Of a stretch of 64,000 nt of DNA, positions 14,451-22,947 are shown in pieces. The stretch covers positions 37,702-101,701 of IMG/VR virus record IMGVR_UViG_3300045007_000107; one strand, written 5' to 3'. How positions within the stretch are numbered: position 1 is the stretch's first letter; the number at the start of each line of letters is the position of its first letter. The notes beneath the pieces were generated by a model, which ran no database searches, had not been told where the DNA came from, and saw only the letters and a program-made list of their open reading frames with translations. Made by a program: the position numbers and the translations under genes. This DNA comes from a virus.

Positions 14451-14708
14451 ATGAGCATTCTACGCCGCGTTCCCGAGGTGGACCGAGAGATCGCCAACCA
14501 TCTCAAGCAGATCGACATCAACGGCTGGCCCAAGAACTACGAGACGGCCAAGCGCTTTGAGCGCTACATCAACTACGGTTGGGTGTCGAAGGGCGGCACG
14601 CTCACGCAGTTGGGCGAGCAAGCCATGAACTCCTACTTCGATCAGGCCGCCAAGGATCGTATGGACGACAGTCCGTACAATCGCGTGCAGCCGTCTGCAC
14701 GGGGCTGA
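14451..14708 (+). CDS. Hypothetical protein ending in palindrome-encoded tail
   Basis: 85 residues, adjacent to the previous stop. Helical with ...YINYGWVSKGGTLTQLG. The last residues VQPSARG are encoded by palindrome copy 14685, so the repeat has become the C-terminus. Function unknown. Confidence 0.65.
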   Translation: MSILRRVPEVDREIANHLKQIDINGWPKNYETAKRFERYINYGWVSKGGTLTQLGEQAMNSYFDQAAKDRMDDSPYNRVQPSARG

Positions 14709-14709
14709 C

Positions 14710-15093
14710 ATGCCTATCCGGTACGAGAAGCACTATACTCGCGGCTTGTGCCGGCGCTACCCCACACACCTGTTTGTGTTCGGTGACAACCTCGCCGGAT
14801 GGGGGCGCAAGGGACAAGCCTGTATACGTGACGAACCGAACGCTGTAGGCATACCGACCAAGAAGCGCCCGAGCATGGACGATGACGCGTTCTTCGCCAA
14901 CGGCGATGCGCAAATGTTCGTCAATGCAGTCAACCCGCCGCTGCGGCGGCTGCGGGCGCACCTTAAAAAGGGCGGCTTTGTCGTTCTACCGACTGACGGC
15001 ATCGGTACGGGTCTCGCGGAGTTGAACGTCCGCGCGCCGGTCATTCGTCGGCTTATCGATCTAGTCGTAGAGGATCTCTCTGCTACCGGGTAG
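14710..15093 (+). CDS. FGDN-type phage protein (GQA...EPNAxGIPTK family)
   Basis: 127 residues. LFVFGDNLAGWGRKGQACIR, then EPNAVGIPTKKRPSM, and later KKGGFVVLPTDGIGTGLAEL, is a recurrent phage/bacterial pattern. The Gly-rich loops and alternating strands suggest a nucleotide- or ADP-ribose-binding alpha/beta (macro-like) fold. I recognise the pattern from phage genomes but cannot name its biochemical role. Starts two bases after the previous stop. Confidence 0.65.
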   Translation: MPIRYEKHYTRGLCRRYPTHLFVFGDNLAGWGRKGQACIRDEPNAVGIPTKKRPSMDDDAFFANGDAQMFVNAVNPPLRRLRAHLKKGGFVVLPTDGIGTGLAELNVRAPVIRRLIDLVVEDLSATG

Positions 15094-15113
15094 GTAATCC
15101 GTTTGCGCATACA

Positions 15114-15160
15114 CCCCGTTGGTTTTCCGTGCTATCAACGGGGGATCAACGGGGTTTTCT
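15114..15160 (+). promoter_or_regulatory. Leader with competing hairpins (attenuator-like)
   Basis: CCCCGTTG (15114-15121) can pair with either of two tandem copies of CAACGGGG (15136-15143 or 15147-15154). Pairing with the second places TTTTCTT right after the stem, a terminator. Pairing with the first leaves the second copy free near the ATG at 15162, where GGGG could act as a weak ribosome site. Confidence 0.55.
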
Positions 15161-15161
15161 T

Positions 15162-15722
15162 ATGCCTAAAGCCAAGACCACCACCACGCGCAATCCTCGC
15201 ATCGCCAAGGGCCGGCACCCGATGCTCAAGGATGGGTCGCTCGCCCATCGCATCTTTGTGCAACTCAAGATGATAGACGAGCCGGTGCAGACCCCGGAGC
15301 TTGCGCGCGTGCTGATCGAGCCGCACGGCACAGTCGCGTCGATGCTCGGCAAGATGCGACAAGAGGGTCTCGTCCGACTGGCGCAGATCGTGCGAGACTA
15401 TCCCGATGGCCCCGAGATCGAGTCGGGCTGGGTGGCGAATAAGCCGGCCGAACAGGGCGTGCGTCGTGACCGTATCGAGGTTGAAACCATCGTTTACGTC
15501 AACGAGGATGGTGAGTACAGTGTTCGATCACGTGTCGTCGGCGGCCTCCCCACCATGCATGATGGTCACCCTCTCCCGGTGCATGTCGTACGGCAGATAG
15601 TGTCGGTTCCAAAGCATGAGGAAATGGGCCGCAAGCGGGTCAATCCACTCGTGCTCGCAGGCACTAAAAAACTCGATCCAATTGTCATCGACGGTGAATT
15701 AGCCGACACTACGCCGAGGTAG
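15162..15722 (+). CDS. Winged-helix-like DNA-binding protein
   Basis: 186 residues from ATG 15162. Residues about 20-75 (LAHRIFVQLKMIDEPVQTPE, then ARVLIEPHGTVASMLGKMRQEGLVRLAQ) have the helix-turn-helix-wing pattern of MarR-like winged helices. The remainder is beta-rich and unknown. The competing hairpin leader upstream suggests attenuated expression. Confidence 0.65.
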   Translation: MPKAKTTTTRNPRIAKGRHPMLKDGSLAHRIFVQLKMIDEPVQTPELARVLIEPHGTVASMLGKMRQEGLVRLAQIVRDYPDGPEIESGWVANKPAEQGVRRDRIEVETIVYVNEDGEYSVRSRVVGGLPTMHDGHPLPVHVVRQIVSVPKHEEMGRKRVNPLVLAGTKKLDPIVIDGELADTTPR

Positions 15723-15740
15723 GCCACCGGCGAGAGTGAG

Positions 15741-16109
15741 ATGCGTTACGCGGTTTTCGGGCCGTCGTTCGTGCAAGACAAACTGTATGATCGCTACGAC
15801 CACGTAGCTGCTTCCCTGTCTCTGCTGCCGAACGTCGAGGAACTTGTGCTAGGCGGCGGTAAGGGCGTGGAAACCCTTGCCGACACCTGGGCGAAAGAGA
15901 ACAACATCCCCGTCCACCACATCCCGCCGCTCAACCGAGATTGGCGCAACAGGATCGGACAGGAGCAGGTATTCATCCTCCGCAACAACAAGATCATCGA
16001 GCGCATGGACGCCATGGTTCTTTTTTGGGATGGGTACTTCGCGGAACACCTCCACTTGCAGATGTCTGCAATCAATAAGCGGAAAATGTGCGTAGTCTTT
16101 CCGCTCTAG
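15741..16109 (+). CDS. SLOG/DUF2493-like nucleotide-binding protein
   Basis: 122 residues. VEELVLGGGKGVETLADTWA, then NIPVHHIPP, ILRNNKIIERMDAMVLFWDG, follows the DUF2493/YspA branch of the SLOG Rossmannoid superfamily: a GGxxGxDxxA loop, a catalytic-type RN pair, and a terminal 'V.FWDG' strand. Such proteins are thought to bind or cleave nucleotide ligands. Palindrome 16056 encodes LQMSA in the last helix. Confidence 0.75.
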   Translation: MRYAVFGPSFVQDKLYDRYDHVAASLSLLPNVEELVLGGGKGVETLADTWAKENNIPVHHIPPLNRDWRNRIGQEQVFILRNNKIIERMDAMVLFWDGYFAEHLHLQMSAINKRKMCVVFPL

Positions 16110-16151
16110 CTCGGGTACACTGGCGCCACCTAATGTCTTACGGTGAAGTCT

Positions 16152-17774
16152 ATGCCCGAGCAGTACCGGCCCCGTCTCCGCATTCTGATTGACCCCGTCT
16201 ACGTGCAGATCAGCAATCTGTCGGGGTCGTCCACCTACCGCAAGTACGTCACTCTTGTCCGTGAGCTAGTCGCTCGCGGTCATTATTGTTTTTGGTGTGT
16301 CCCCGACGCCGAAGGTTACGTGCCCGATGAGATCGAGAACCATCCTAACGTTGGCATTATTCGCACTGGCGTTATCCAAGACCAGTTCGTGGTCGATGGA
16401 CTCGTCACGGATGACTTCTTCAACCTCTTCAACCGGGTCGCGGGCAAGTACCACATCGACGTTCTTTGCACATCCAGAAACAGCCTTGCAGCCTATTATA
16501 AACGACTGTTGGAGCCGCCCCGGTTCCACGACAATCGTGGTGACTATACCGACAAGGGATACGGCGTCCCGACTGTTCTCATCGAAGAGTTTCCTCAGAC
16601 CCGAGAGCGACAGAATTCGGGTGAGGCTTACTGGCTTATGCAAACTCTAGGGTACATCGCCAGCGACAAGACGGTGTTCCTGTCCGGCCACAACCGTTCG
16701 GAAGTGGTCAAAGAGATGGCGGACTATATCGTCACCTCCAAGGTCAAGAGGTTCATCGATGAGCAAGCGCGTGTCATCCCCGCCGGCATCGAATGTGATC
16801 AGCTTGACACGATCTACGACCCGAACCGCTGGCAGCACGAAGAAGGCTTTCGGGTGGTCTCTATTGGCCGCATTTTTGGCGTCTCTTATTCTGAATACGT
16901 GCCTTGGTTTGATTATCTGTTCAAGAGTGGACTGTCTGACGCGCAGCTTACCGTCTCGCTCTCTGGCGCCCTTGGTGGCCCCATGCGGAACAAGCTCAAG
17001 AAACTAGGGTTCGACTTCGGCAACGTGGGCCGGCAGTACCGCATCCTCGAAAATAACAACCGGGCAAACTTCATCCGACAGCTTCGGGGGTATCACGCCT
17101 TCGTCTGCCCGCTAAGTCACCTCGACCATCCTACGGGGCTTTTCGAAGCCATTTACATGGGCCTCCCCGGCGTCATGCCGGTCTCGGACTATCAGCGTAC
17201 GTTCTTCCATGACTGGCCCTGGGTTATCGAGCCCAAGGATAAGGCGCGTTTGCTCGCGCATCTTCGCTGGATCAGGGAGAACAAAGCCGAAGCGCGCGAG
17301 ATGGTCCTACCGTGGCGCCAGCGTATCCGTGAGCAGTACAACGCGAAAGATCGGATTGGCGAACTCTGCGACGTGATCGAGGGGGCGGGTCGTGCTCACA
17401 TCAACCGCTTTAAGACTTCTTCCGCTGTTCTTAAATTCTGCCGCGAACTTAAGGGCGTTAGTTACAGCTTTGCGGACGTTGTCGCGTTCCTCAAGGAACA
17501 GGGCTACATGGGGATCAGTATCGGCGATATGTCGATACGCACGACGTTCACCTACGCACGCGGGGCTGTGCATCACGCCATGGGTATGGCTGGATACGTT
17601 GATGCTTGTAACGGCCCTGATGATCTGTTCGTGCGCCGAGACGTGTTCGACCGGGATTACCTCCCTGCGCCGATTGCTCCGCTCCCGCTAACGCAGGAAG
17701 AGAAAATCGATATCCCCTTGCAGACGGCTGCAAAGCCCGGTCTGCGCCGCTTCACCCCCACGAGGAAAGCCTAA
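16152..17774 (+). CDS. GT-B-fold glycosyltransferase with C-terminal wHTH-like domain
   Basis: 540 residues from ATG 16152. A Rossmann N-terminus (RILIDPVYVQISNLSGSSTY), VVSIGRIFG at about 233, and HPTGLFEAIYMGLPGVMP at about 325-342 correspond to the linker strand and the donor-binding E-x7-E-like region of family 4-type GT-B enzymes. Residues 440-500 look like a winged helix. Palindrome 17718 encodes LQTAA near the C-terminus, followed by GLRRFTPTRKA. The acceptor is unknown: modified DNA bases, virion protein or host surface sugar are all possible. Confidence 0.8.
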   Translation: MPEQYRPRLRILIDPVYVQISNLSGSSTYRKYVTLVRELVARGHYCFWCVPDAEGYVPDEIENHPNVGIIRTGVIQDQFVVDGLVTDDFFNLFNRVAGKYHIDVLCTSRNSLAAYYKRLLEPPRFHDNRGDYTDKGYGVPTVLIEEFPQTRERQNSGEAYWLMQTLGYIASDKTVFLSGHNRSEVVKEMADYIVTSKVKRFIDEQARVIPAGIECDQLDTIYDPNRWQHEEGFRVVSIGRIFGVSYSEYVPWFDYLFKSGLSDAQLTVSLSGALGGPMRNKLKKLGFDFGNVGRQYRILENNNRANFIRQLRGYHAFVCPLSHLDHPTGLFEAIYMGLPGVMPVSDYQRTFFHDWPWVIEPKDKARLLAHLRWIRENKAEAREMVLPWRQRIREQYNAKDRIGELCDVIEGAGRAHINRFKTSSAVLKFCRELKGVSYSFADVVAFLKEQGYMGISIGDMSIRTTFTYARGAVHHAMGMAGYVDACNGPDDLFVRRDVFDRDYLPAPIAPLPLTQEEKIDIPLQTAAKPGLRRFTPTRKA

Positions 17775-17917
17775 TGTCCCCTGACGATCTCAACGACGTA
17801 CTGTCGGCCTACCGCGAAGCCCTGCTAGAGCACGGGCCGGACATGGGGATCAAGCCGAAGTACGTTGAAACCCTCGTGGCGCAACTCGGCGCCCGCATCC
17901 TGGGAGCACTCAAGTAA
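17774..17917 (+). CDS. 47-residue hypothetical protein
   Basis: ATG overlaps the glycosyltransferase stop and its stop overlaps the ParB-like start, so it is coupled on both sides. Helical and acidic (DDLNDVLSAYREALLEHGPD). No family. Its placement suggests a partner of the ParB-like protein or terminase. Confidence 0.6.
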   Translation: MSPDDLNDVLSAYREALLEHGPDMGIKPKYVETLVAQLGARILGALK

Positions 17918-18780
17918 TGGCCCTCGCTAAGAAGCTTCCTCCGAAGGTCGCGCCGAAGAAGCCGGCTCCGCTCAAGCGTTCGACCCTGGAAATTTTCGAC
18001 ATTCCGGTCGATGATCTGGTCGGCCACGAGGACAACCCGAACGAGCAGGACGAAGCAACCTTCGACCAGCTTGTCGAGGGCATCCGCGCGGACGGGTTCG
18101 ATGAGCCGATCCAAGTCGTTCCTATCGAGGGCGGCACGCACGCCGGCAAGTGGCAGATCTTCTCGGGTCACCACCGCGCCAAGGCTGCGAAAGTCCTCGG
18201 CCTCAAGGTCATCCCCGCTGTCGTCAAGAAGGGCTGGAACGAGGACAAGGTCAAGATCGAACTCGTGCGCCGGAACCGGCTGCGCGGCAACCTCAATTCC
18301 GAGAAGTTCACGAAGCTCTACAACGAACTCAAGACGCGTGGCTGGGACGAGTCCATGCTCAAGTTGCAGATGGGCTTCACAAAAGAGGACGCGTTCAAGA
18401 AGGTCTACAAGTCCATCGAAAAGGCGATGACGCCCTCGCAAAAGAAAAAGCTCGAAGAGAGCAAGGAGAGCATCAAGTCGGTGGACGGCCTTTCGTCCGT
18501 GCTCAACGACATCTTCAAGAACCATGGCTCCGACCTCGACCACGGCTTTGTCGTGTTCAACTTCGGGGGCAAGGAGATCCACTACATCGAGACCGACACC
18601 TCGCTCAACAAGCAGGTCAAAGCGCTCGAAGAGGAGTGCCGCAACAAGGGCATCACCCTGGCGGACGCCTTCAAGCACCTGCTGAACCGCCCGAACTTGA
18701 GCGGCGTGAAGAAGTCCGGTACAGTCCAAGCTCCCGCGAAGGTGAAGCCCAATGCTAAGACATCGTCGGCCGCTGCGTAA
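17917..18780 (+). CDS. ParB-like N-terminal-domain protein
   Basis: 287 residues. After a Lys/Pro N-terminus (KKLPPKVAPKKPAPLKRS), residues 28-120 follow the ParB/Srx fold: IPVDDLVGHEDNPNEQDEAT, then SGHHRAKAAKVLGLKVIPAVV (GHHR at about 83, equivalent to the GxRR/GERR CTP- or ATP-contacting box) and IELVRRNRLRGNLN. An HTH-like helix pair follows (LKLQMGFTKEDAFKKVY). Canonical ParB slides from parS sites. In phages, ParB-fold proteins often sit beside terminase. It is the best candidate for binding the dispersed palindrome. Confidence 0.75.
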   Translation: MALAKKLPPKVAPKKPAPLKRSTLEIFDIPVDDLVGHEDNPNEQDEATFDQLVEGIRADGFDEPIQVVPIEGGTHAGKWQIFSGHHRAKAAKVLGLKVIPAVVKKGWNEDKVKIELVRRNRLRGNLNSEKFTKLYNELKTRGWDESMLKLQMGFTKEDAFKKVYKSIEKAMTPSQKKKLEESKESIKSVDGLSSVLNDIFKNHGSDLDHGFVVFNFGGKEIHYIETDTSLNKQVKALEEECRNKGITLADAFKHLLNRPNLSGVKKSGTVQAPAKVKPNAKTSSAAA

Positions 18781-19387
18781 GCTCAGCATCTCCAAGGACA
18801 TTCGCTCCCCCTCCGAACGGCAGCGGGACGCGCAAGAACGGTACATGGTGAAGCTCGTTGTCGAGAACCCCAAGTACCAGCTTGCGCTCGCGACGCTCAA
18901 GGAGGGGGTGCCGATCATCCAGATTGCCTCCCACTTCGCGGACAATGCCTGGATCACAGTCAACGAGCGCACGTTCGCGGAGGCCCTGCGGACGTATCGT
19001 CGCCTGCACCAAGACCACATCGACAACTTCCAGCCTGACAGCATCGACAAGTACGTGGATGCGAACAGCCCGAACATCGATGTCGAGAGCGCCCTCTCTC
19101 AGATGCTCCGTCTACAGAAGGAGCGCATCGCCATCGACTACCGTCACGAAAAAGAGATGGGAAAGCTGTTCGACACCACGCACCGCGAGATCAAGACGTT
19201 CGGCGAGATCGCAGAACTCATGCTCAAGACGCAGGGCAAGGTCAGCGGGACCGGCGGACCTGTGCGGCGTTCGGGCGAGGCAACTCCGCAGGACGTGAAC
19301 GACAACCTCGCCCTGATCAAGAAGGATCAGAACACGCAGGATCGTCTTCACGGCCTCACGCGACAATTGGTTGAGGCCAAGTCATGA
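18752..19387 (+). CDS. terS: Putative small terminase subunit
   Basis: 211 residues, starting inside the ParB-like gene and ending on the large terminase start (ATGA). Assigned by position and size. The N-terminus carries RRPLRKLSI (the recurrent basic motif), then a helical part with an HTH-like segment (VPIIQIASHFADNAWITVNE) and a long coiled coil (LQKERIAIDYRHEKEMGKLF). Small terminases bind the packaging initiation site and regulate the large subunit. Sequence similarity alone would not prove it. Confidence 0.6.
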   Translation: MLRHRRPLRKLSISKDIRSPSERQRDAQERYMVKLVVENPKYQLALATLKEGVPIIQIASHFADNAWITVNERTFAEALRTYRRLHQDHIDNFQPDSIDKYVDANSPNIDVESALSQMLRLQKERIAIDYRHEKEMGKLFDTTHREIKTFGEIAELMLKTQGKVSGTGGPVRRSGEATPQDVNDNLALIKKDQNTQDRLHGLTRQLVEAKS

Positions 19388-21510
19388 TCATCATCTCCGA
19401 CAAGCCCCCGACCAAACCGCCGCTCCGTAAAGTGCCCCCGCCCAAAAGGCGGGGTCCTGTCGTTGAGGCGACCGGTCTCAGCTTGCAGCCGTCTGCACGC
19501 CCGAAGGTCAGCCCGGCCGATACCGGGTTCTCTCTGGACGAGCGCACGCAAATGGTGCTCGATCAAATCCGCGAGGAAGCGGAATTCCTAGAGGATCGGG
19601 AGACGCGCGACCTCTGGCTCGACGGCTGCAACACCTTCGAACAGACCGGTGATATCGCCTCGCTCATCCAGCTTACAGCCTACCGTCGCAGGATCGTCCC
19701 CATTGACGAGTTCATGTACGGGCGGACCTATCTCGGGCTCAAGCGCGATGAGATCTATCCCGGCGTGATCGAAGCCTGCGAGGCTATCGACACCGACCAG
19801 TTTACCGAAGTCATCCTCAAGGGCGCGTTGGGCGGCGGTAAGACGACCATCGGCAACTTCATGCTGGCGCGCAGCCTTTACAAGATCTCCTGTATGCGGC
19901 ACCCGCAGTCGAGCTTCGGCATCAAGTCGGGATCGTCGCTGATCTTCACCATCCAATCGATCCGCAAGTCTACCGCGCAGAAGGCGGTGTTCGAAGAGTT
20001 CGGCGGCGTCATCAACAAGTCGCCCTACTTCAAGCGGACCTACCCGTACGATCCGCTGATCACGTCGAGCATGATCTTCCGTGAGCAGAACGTGACAATC
20101 ATGCCGGTCGCAACCTCGACCACGGGCGCCATTTCGATGAACGTCATCGGCGGCATCTTGGACGAGGTGAACTTCATGCAGAAGATCCTCAAGTCCACGT
20201 CGCAGCACGCCGACGACCAGGGCGCGTTCGATCAGGCGAAACAGATCTACCAGAACATCGCCCGCCGCCGTAAGTCCCGCTTCGCCAAGCACGGCAAGCT
20301 GCCGGGCATCCTGTTCCTGATCTCGTCCTCGCGCTTCCCCGACGACTTCACCGAGAAGAAAGCGGCCGAAGCTGCAATGTGCGGCGGCACCGACCCGACC
20401 ATCTATGTTTATTCGAAGGCGGTGTGGGAGTCCAAGGGTCGCGACAACTTCCTGCCTGAGAACTTCCGGGTGCAGGTTGGTAACGCCTCGCTGCGGTCCA
20501 AGATCCTCGAAGAGGGCGAAGCCTGCGATCCCGAGTGCCAGGAGCTTCACGTTCCGCTCGACTTCCTCGATGAGTTTAAGGACGATCTGGACGGGTGTAT
20601 TCGCGACTTCGCGGGCGTGTCTACGCTGTCTACCAATCCGTTCTTTACGAACCGCGACCGCATCAACGAGTGCATGAAGCTGGGAGCCGAGCATGGGTAC
20701 CAGAGCCCCTTCGACCTGGAAACATACGACTTCTCCCTTGGGATACCGCACCCCAATGTACACCGACTGCGAGCAGACATTGATGCTCCTCGCACAGTTC
20801 ACATCGATCTCGGCCTTAAGCGGGATGCTTGTGGGATCACTATTGCTCACCTTGCCGGCCAGAAGCTTGTTAAGAGAGTGGACCCCGTAAACGGCTACGA
20901 GGAGAGCCACCTGCTGCCGGTCATCGGCGTGGATTGCTCTCTTCGTGTTGTGCCGCCGAAGGGCGGGGAGATCCAGTTCGCGCATATCCGCAGCTTCATC
21001 CTCATGATGCGGGATCGTTACAAGATACCGATCAAGTGGGTCACGACGGACGGCTTCCAGAGCGTGGACACCCGCCAGATCCTCAAGACACAGGGGTTCC
21101 TTACCGACTACCGATCGGTCGAAGACTTGGAGTCCTATCGCAGCCTGCGCGACACGATCTATGAGCAACGGCTGTTGCTGCCGAACAATGAATTCCTCAA
21201 GCAGGAGTTGGCCGGTCTTGAGTACAAGCGAACTCCCACTAAAGATAAGATCGATCACCGTGCTAATGGCACTAAGGATATGGCTGACGGCCTCTGCGGC
21301 GCTGTTGCATTTCTGCTGGAAAGGAAAGCTGCCTGGATCGGGCTAGGTCCGGTGCCGCAGCGACACCCGATGCAGGGGCACAACAATCCGCCCTCAGACA
21401 CCGAGGTCGCACGCGACAACGCCCATCTCGCCGGCACCCAAGCCCAGGGGACTGTACGGCGTGCAACCATGCGAAAATCGGTATTTAGGCGACGTTCCGT
21501 GCGCAAATAG
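19384..21510 (+). CDS. terL: Terminase large subunit (ATPase and nuclease)
   Basis: 708 residues. Walker A-type GALGGGKTT at about 147-155, Walker B IGGILDEVN at about 255-263, a coupling-type SSSRFPDD, then the RNase H-like nuclease: VHIDLGLKRDACG near 470 and KDMADGL near 631 providing acidic metal ligands. It packages DNA into the prohead. The N-terminal 45 residues are a basic Pro-rich extension with PPLRKVPPPK and a palindrome-encoded LQPSAR (19483). The C-terminus is also very basic (RRATMRKSVFRRRSVRK). Confidence 0.95.
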   Translation: MIIISDKPPTKPPLRKVPPPKRRGPVVEATGLSLQPSARPKVSPADTGFSLDERTQMVLDQIREEAEFLEDRETRDLWLDGCNTFEQTGDIASLIQLTAYRRRIVPIDEFMYGRTYLGLKRDEIYPGVIEACEAIDTDQFTEVILKGALGGGKTTIGNFMLARSLYKISCMRHPQSSFGIKSGSSLIFTIQSIRKSTAQKAVFEEFGGVINKSPYFKRTYPYDPLITSSMIFREQNVTIMPVATSTTGAISMNVIGGILDEVNFMQKILKSTSQHADDQGAFDQAKQIYQNIARRRKSRFAKHGKLPGILFLISSSRFPDDFTEKKAAEAAMCGGTDPTIYVYSKAVWESKGRDNFLPENFRVQVGNASLRSKILEEGEACDPECQELHVPLDFLDEFKDDLDGCIRDFAGVSTLSTNPFFTNRDRINECMKLGAEHGYQSPFDLETYDFSLGIPHPNVHRLRADIDAPRTVHIDLGLKRDACGITIAHLAGQKLVKRVDPVNGYEESHLLPVIGVDCSLRVVPPKGGEIQFAHIRSFILMMRDRYKIPIKWVTTDGFQSVDTRQILKTQGFLTDYRSVEDLESYRSLRDTIYEQRLLLPNNEFLKQELAGLEYKRTPTKDKIDHRANGTKDMADGLCGAVAFLLERKAAWIGLGPVPQRHPMQGHNNPPSDTEVARDNAHLAGTQAQGTVRRATMRKSVFRRRSVRK

Positions 21511-21511
21511 C

Positions 21512-21541
21512 TTGTACAAATAAAGTCCTCTATGCTATAAT
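21512..21541 (+). promoter_or_regulatory. Sigma-70-type promoter
   Basis: TTGTAC (21512-21517), 18 bp, TATAAT (21536-21541), just after the large terminase stop. A terminator hairpin begins two bases later, so a transcript started here would meet it within its first 30 bases. Confidence 0.7.
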
Positions 21542-21542
21542 A

Positions 21543-21577
21543 GCCCCTGCCAGCAACAGCTTGCGGGGGCTTCTTTT
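21543..21577 (+). terminator. Terminator after terminase, possible attenuator
   Basis: GCCCCTGC...TTGCGGGGGC followed by TTCTTTTAT. It ends the terminase transcript and also lies in the initial transcribed region of the promoter at 21512-21541. Confidence 0.75.
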
Positions 21578-21609
21578 ATCGCCTCGCGAGTGACTTAGGG
21601 GCCGGTCTA

Positions 21610-22257
21610 ATGGTTCTACGCAAACTACCCGTGCAGCCGTCTGCACGACTTACGGAGTTCGAACTTTGCCCCACCCCTTACATGATCGGTTCGGACGATC
21701 CGAGCGTTATCTGGCGGGAGGCCGTCCACGGTCTCTTCGCTCACCTCTGCCGCTACTTCGAACCTGACAAAACCTACGGTGAATTCGAGGTCGCTCAACG
21801 TCTCGACGTTCACCGCATCATCGCCGACGAATGGCTTACGGCGATGGTTCGGCTCGAATTGATCGAACCTATACCGGTCAAGCATCGCGTCGATCCGTTC
21901 ATGCAGTGCCTCGCCTTCCGTATCCCCAAGGCGCAGCATGTCGGCAAGAAAATCAGGGTCGAGATCGAATACGGGGACCTACGCGAGTACGACCCGTGGA
22001 CGGATCGGCAGTACGACGATCAGCTAGTCGAGGCACACTGGCCGGAGCGCTACTGCGACAAGTATTTCAACGCACACCATCATGAGTATTACCTGATCAC
22101 AGGGCGGTCGCGTAAACGCCCTGACGGAACCATCTTCGTGCCTTTGCCGGCGGATAGGGCGGGGCTTCCTCCCCTCCGTACGCGCAAGGACCCCGTTAAA
22201 CCCGAAGAGAGACAGGTCTATGCCAAAGCAAACAGCCTCGACCTCTCGGAATACTAG
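21610..22257 (+). CDS. Hypothetical protein, 215 residues, MVLRKL N-terminus
   Basis: ATG 21610. The N-terminus MVLRKLPVQPSAR combines the recurrent LRKL motif with a palindrome-encoded VQPSA (21631). The body is soluble, aromatic and acidic, with a helical segment (GEFEVAQRLDVHRIIADEWL) possibly HTH-like. No family recognised. It starts a run of coupled orphan genes between terminase and portal. Confidence 0.65.
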   Translation: MVLRKLPVQPSARLTEFELCPTPYMIGSDDPSVIWREAVHGLFAHLCRYFEPDKTYGEFEVAQRLDVHRIIADEWLTAMVRLELIEPIPVKHRVDPFMQCLAFRIPKAQHVGKKIRVEIEYGDLREYDPWTDRQYDDQLVEAHWPERYCDKYFNAHHHEYYLITGRSRKRPDGTIFVPLPADRAGLPPLRTRKDPVKPEERQVYAKANSLDLSEY

Positions 22258-22375
22258 GTTTCCGTTGTTGCGTACGATCCTCCTGGGTCTGCTATGCGCT
22301 GCTCTGGTAATCGGTGCGTTCTGGATTGGTACGAGTATCTATCTCTGGTACTTGCTGTCGTTGGTCGTGCCATGA
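22220..22375 (+). CDS. 51-residue membrane protein
   Basis: ATG 22220 lies in the last codons of the upstream gene, with AGAGACAGG before it. A basic N-terminus (MPKQTASTSRNTRFPLLR) is followed by one long hydrophobic helix (ILLGLLCAALVIGAFWIGTS and IYLWYLLSLVV). The stop overlaps the next ATG. Function unknown. Confidence 0.6.
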   Translation: MPKQTASTSRNTRFPLLRTILLGLLCAALVIGAFWIGTSIYLWYLLSLVVP

Positions 22376-22947
22376 TGGAAGCCCTACAATCCATCATCGA
22401 TCCTGCCACGGGCTACAGTTTGGTGATATGGGCTGTCGCCTCTGCGCTGATAGTTATTCATGCAATCTGGAAGTTCGTCCGTAACTGTATGCTCGCGCGG
22501 CGGGAGCGGGCAAGGGAGGAAGAGGAGGTCCGCGTCCGCACCCGAAACCGGATGCGTCGGCAGCTAGAGGTAGAAAGCCTTGAGCGTGCGCTCGCTTCGG
22601 GGCCTTCGTCTGTGCATACAGGGATCGAACCTCCGCTAGACCCACCGTTAGGGACAAGTTGGGTCGATCCACGGACGGGCTACCTGTTCGTACACGTGCG
22701 TCCTCGCTTCTGGCGGTCTGTTTCGGGCCAAACCGAGGACTTCTACGACCGGCGCCCACCCGAAGGGTTCCCGAGAGTGAGCGTAGCCTCCGAACTAGCG
22801 CGCATCACCACAAGGCCCAAGCCCTTGCAGCCGGCTGCAAGCAAAGTCGAGGAACCGTTCTCGCTCAAGCGGCGAGTACGCATCAAAGCACCTACAACGC
22901 TGAAACGCAATGCGATACCCTTACGGAAACTTCGGATGCCCGACTAA
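22372..22947 (+). CDS. Single-pass membrane protein with LRKL C-terminus
   Basis: 191 residues. An N-terminal helix (SLVIWAVASALIVIHAIWKF) is followed by a basic coiled segment (ARRERAREEEEVRVRTRNRM) and a soluble tail. The C-terminus has palindrome-encoded LQPAAS (22825) and ends AIPLRKLRMPD. Coupled on both sides by stop/start overlaps. Unknown function. Confidence 0.65.
   Translation: MMEALQSIIDPATGYSLVIWAVASALIVIHAIWKFVRNCMLARRERAREEEEVRVRTRNRMRRQLEVESLERALASGPSSVHTGIEPPLDPPLGTSWVDPRTGYLFVHVRPRFWRSVSGQTEDFYDRRPPEGFPRVSVASELARITTRPKPLQPAASKVEEPFSLKRRVRIKAPTTLKRNAIPLRKLRMPD

Noticed and set aside
19588-21258. 556-residue minus-strand frame opposite the large terminase
   Set aside because: Complementary shadow of a clear ATPase/nuclease gene, as are the long minus-strand frames opposite the tail tube, portal, scaffold and J genes.
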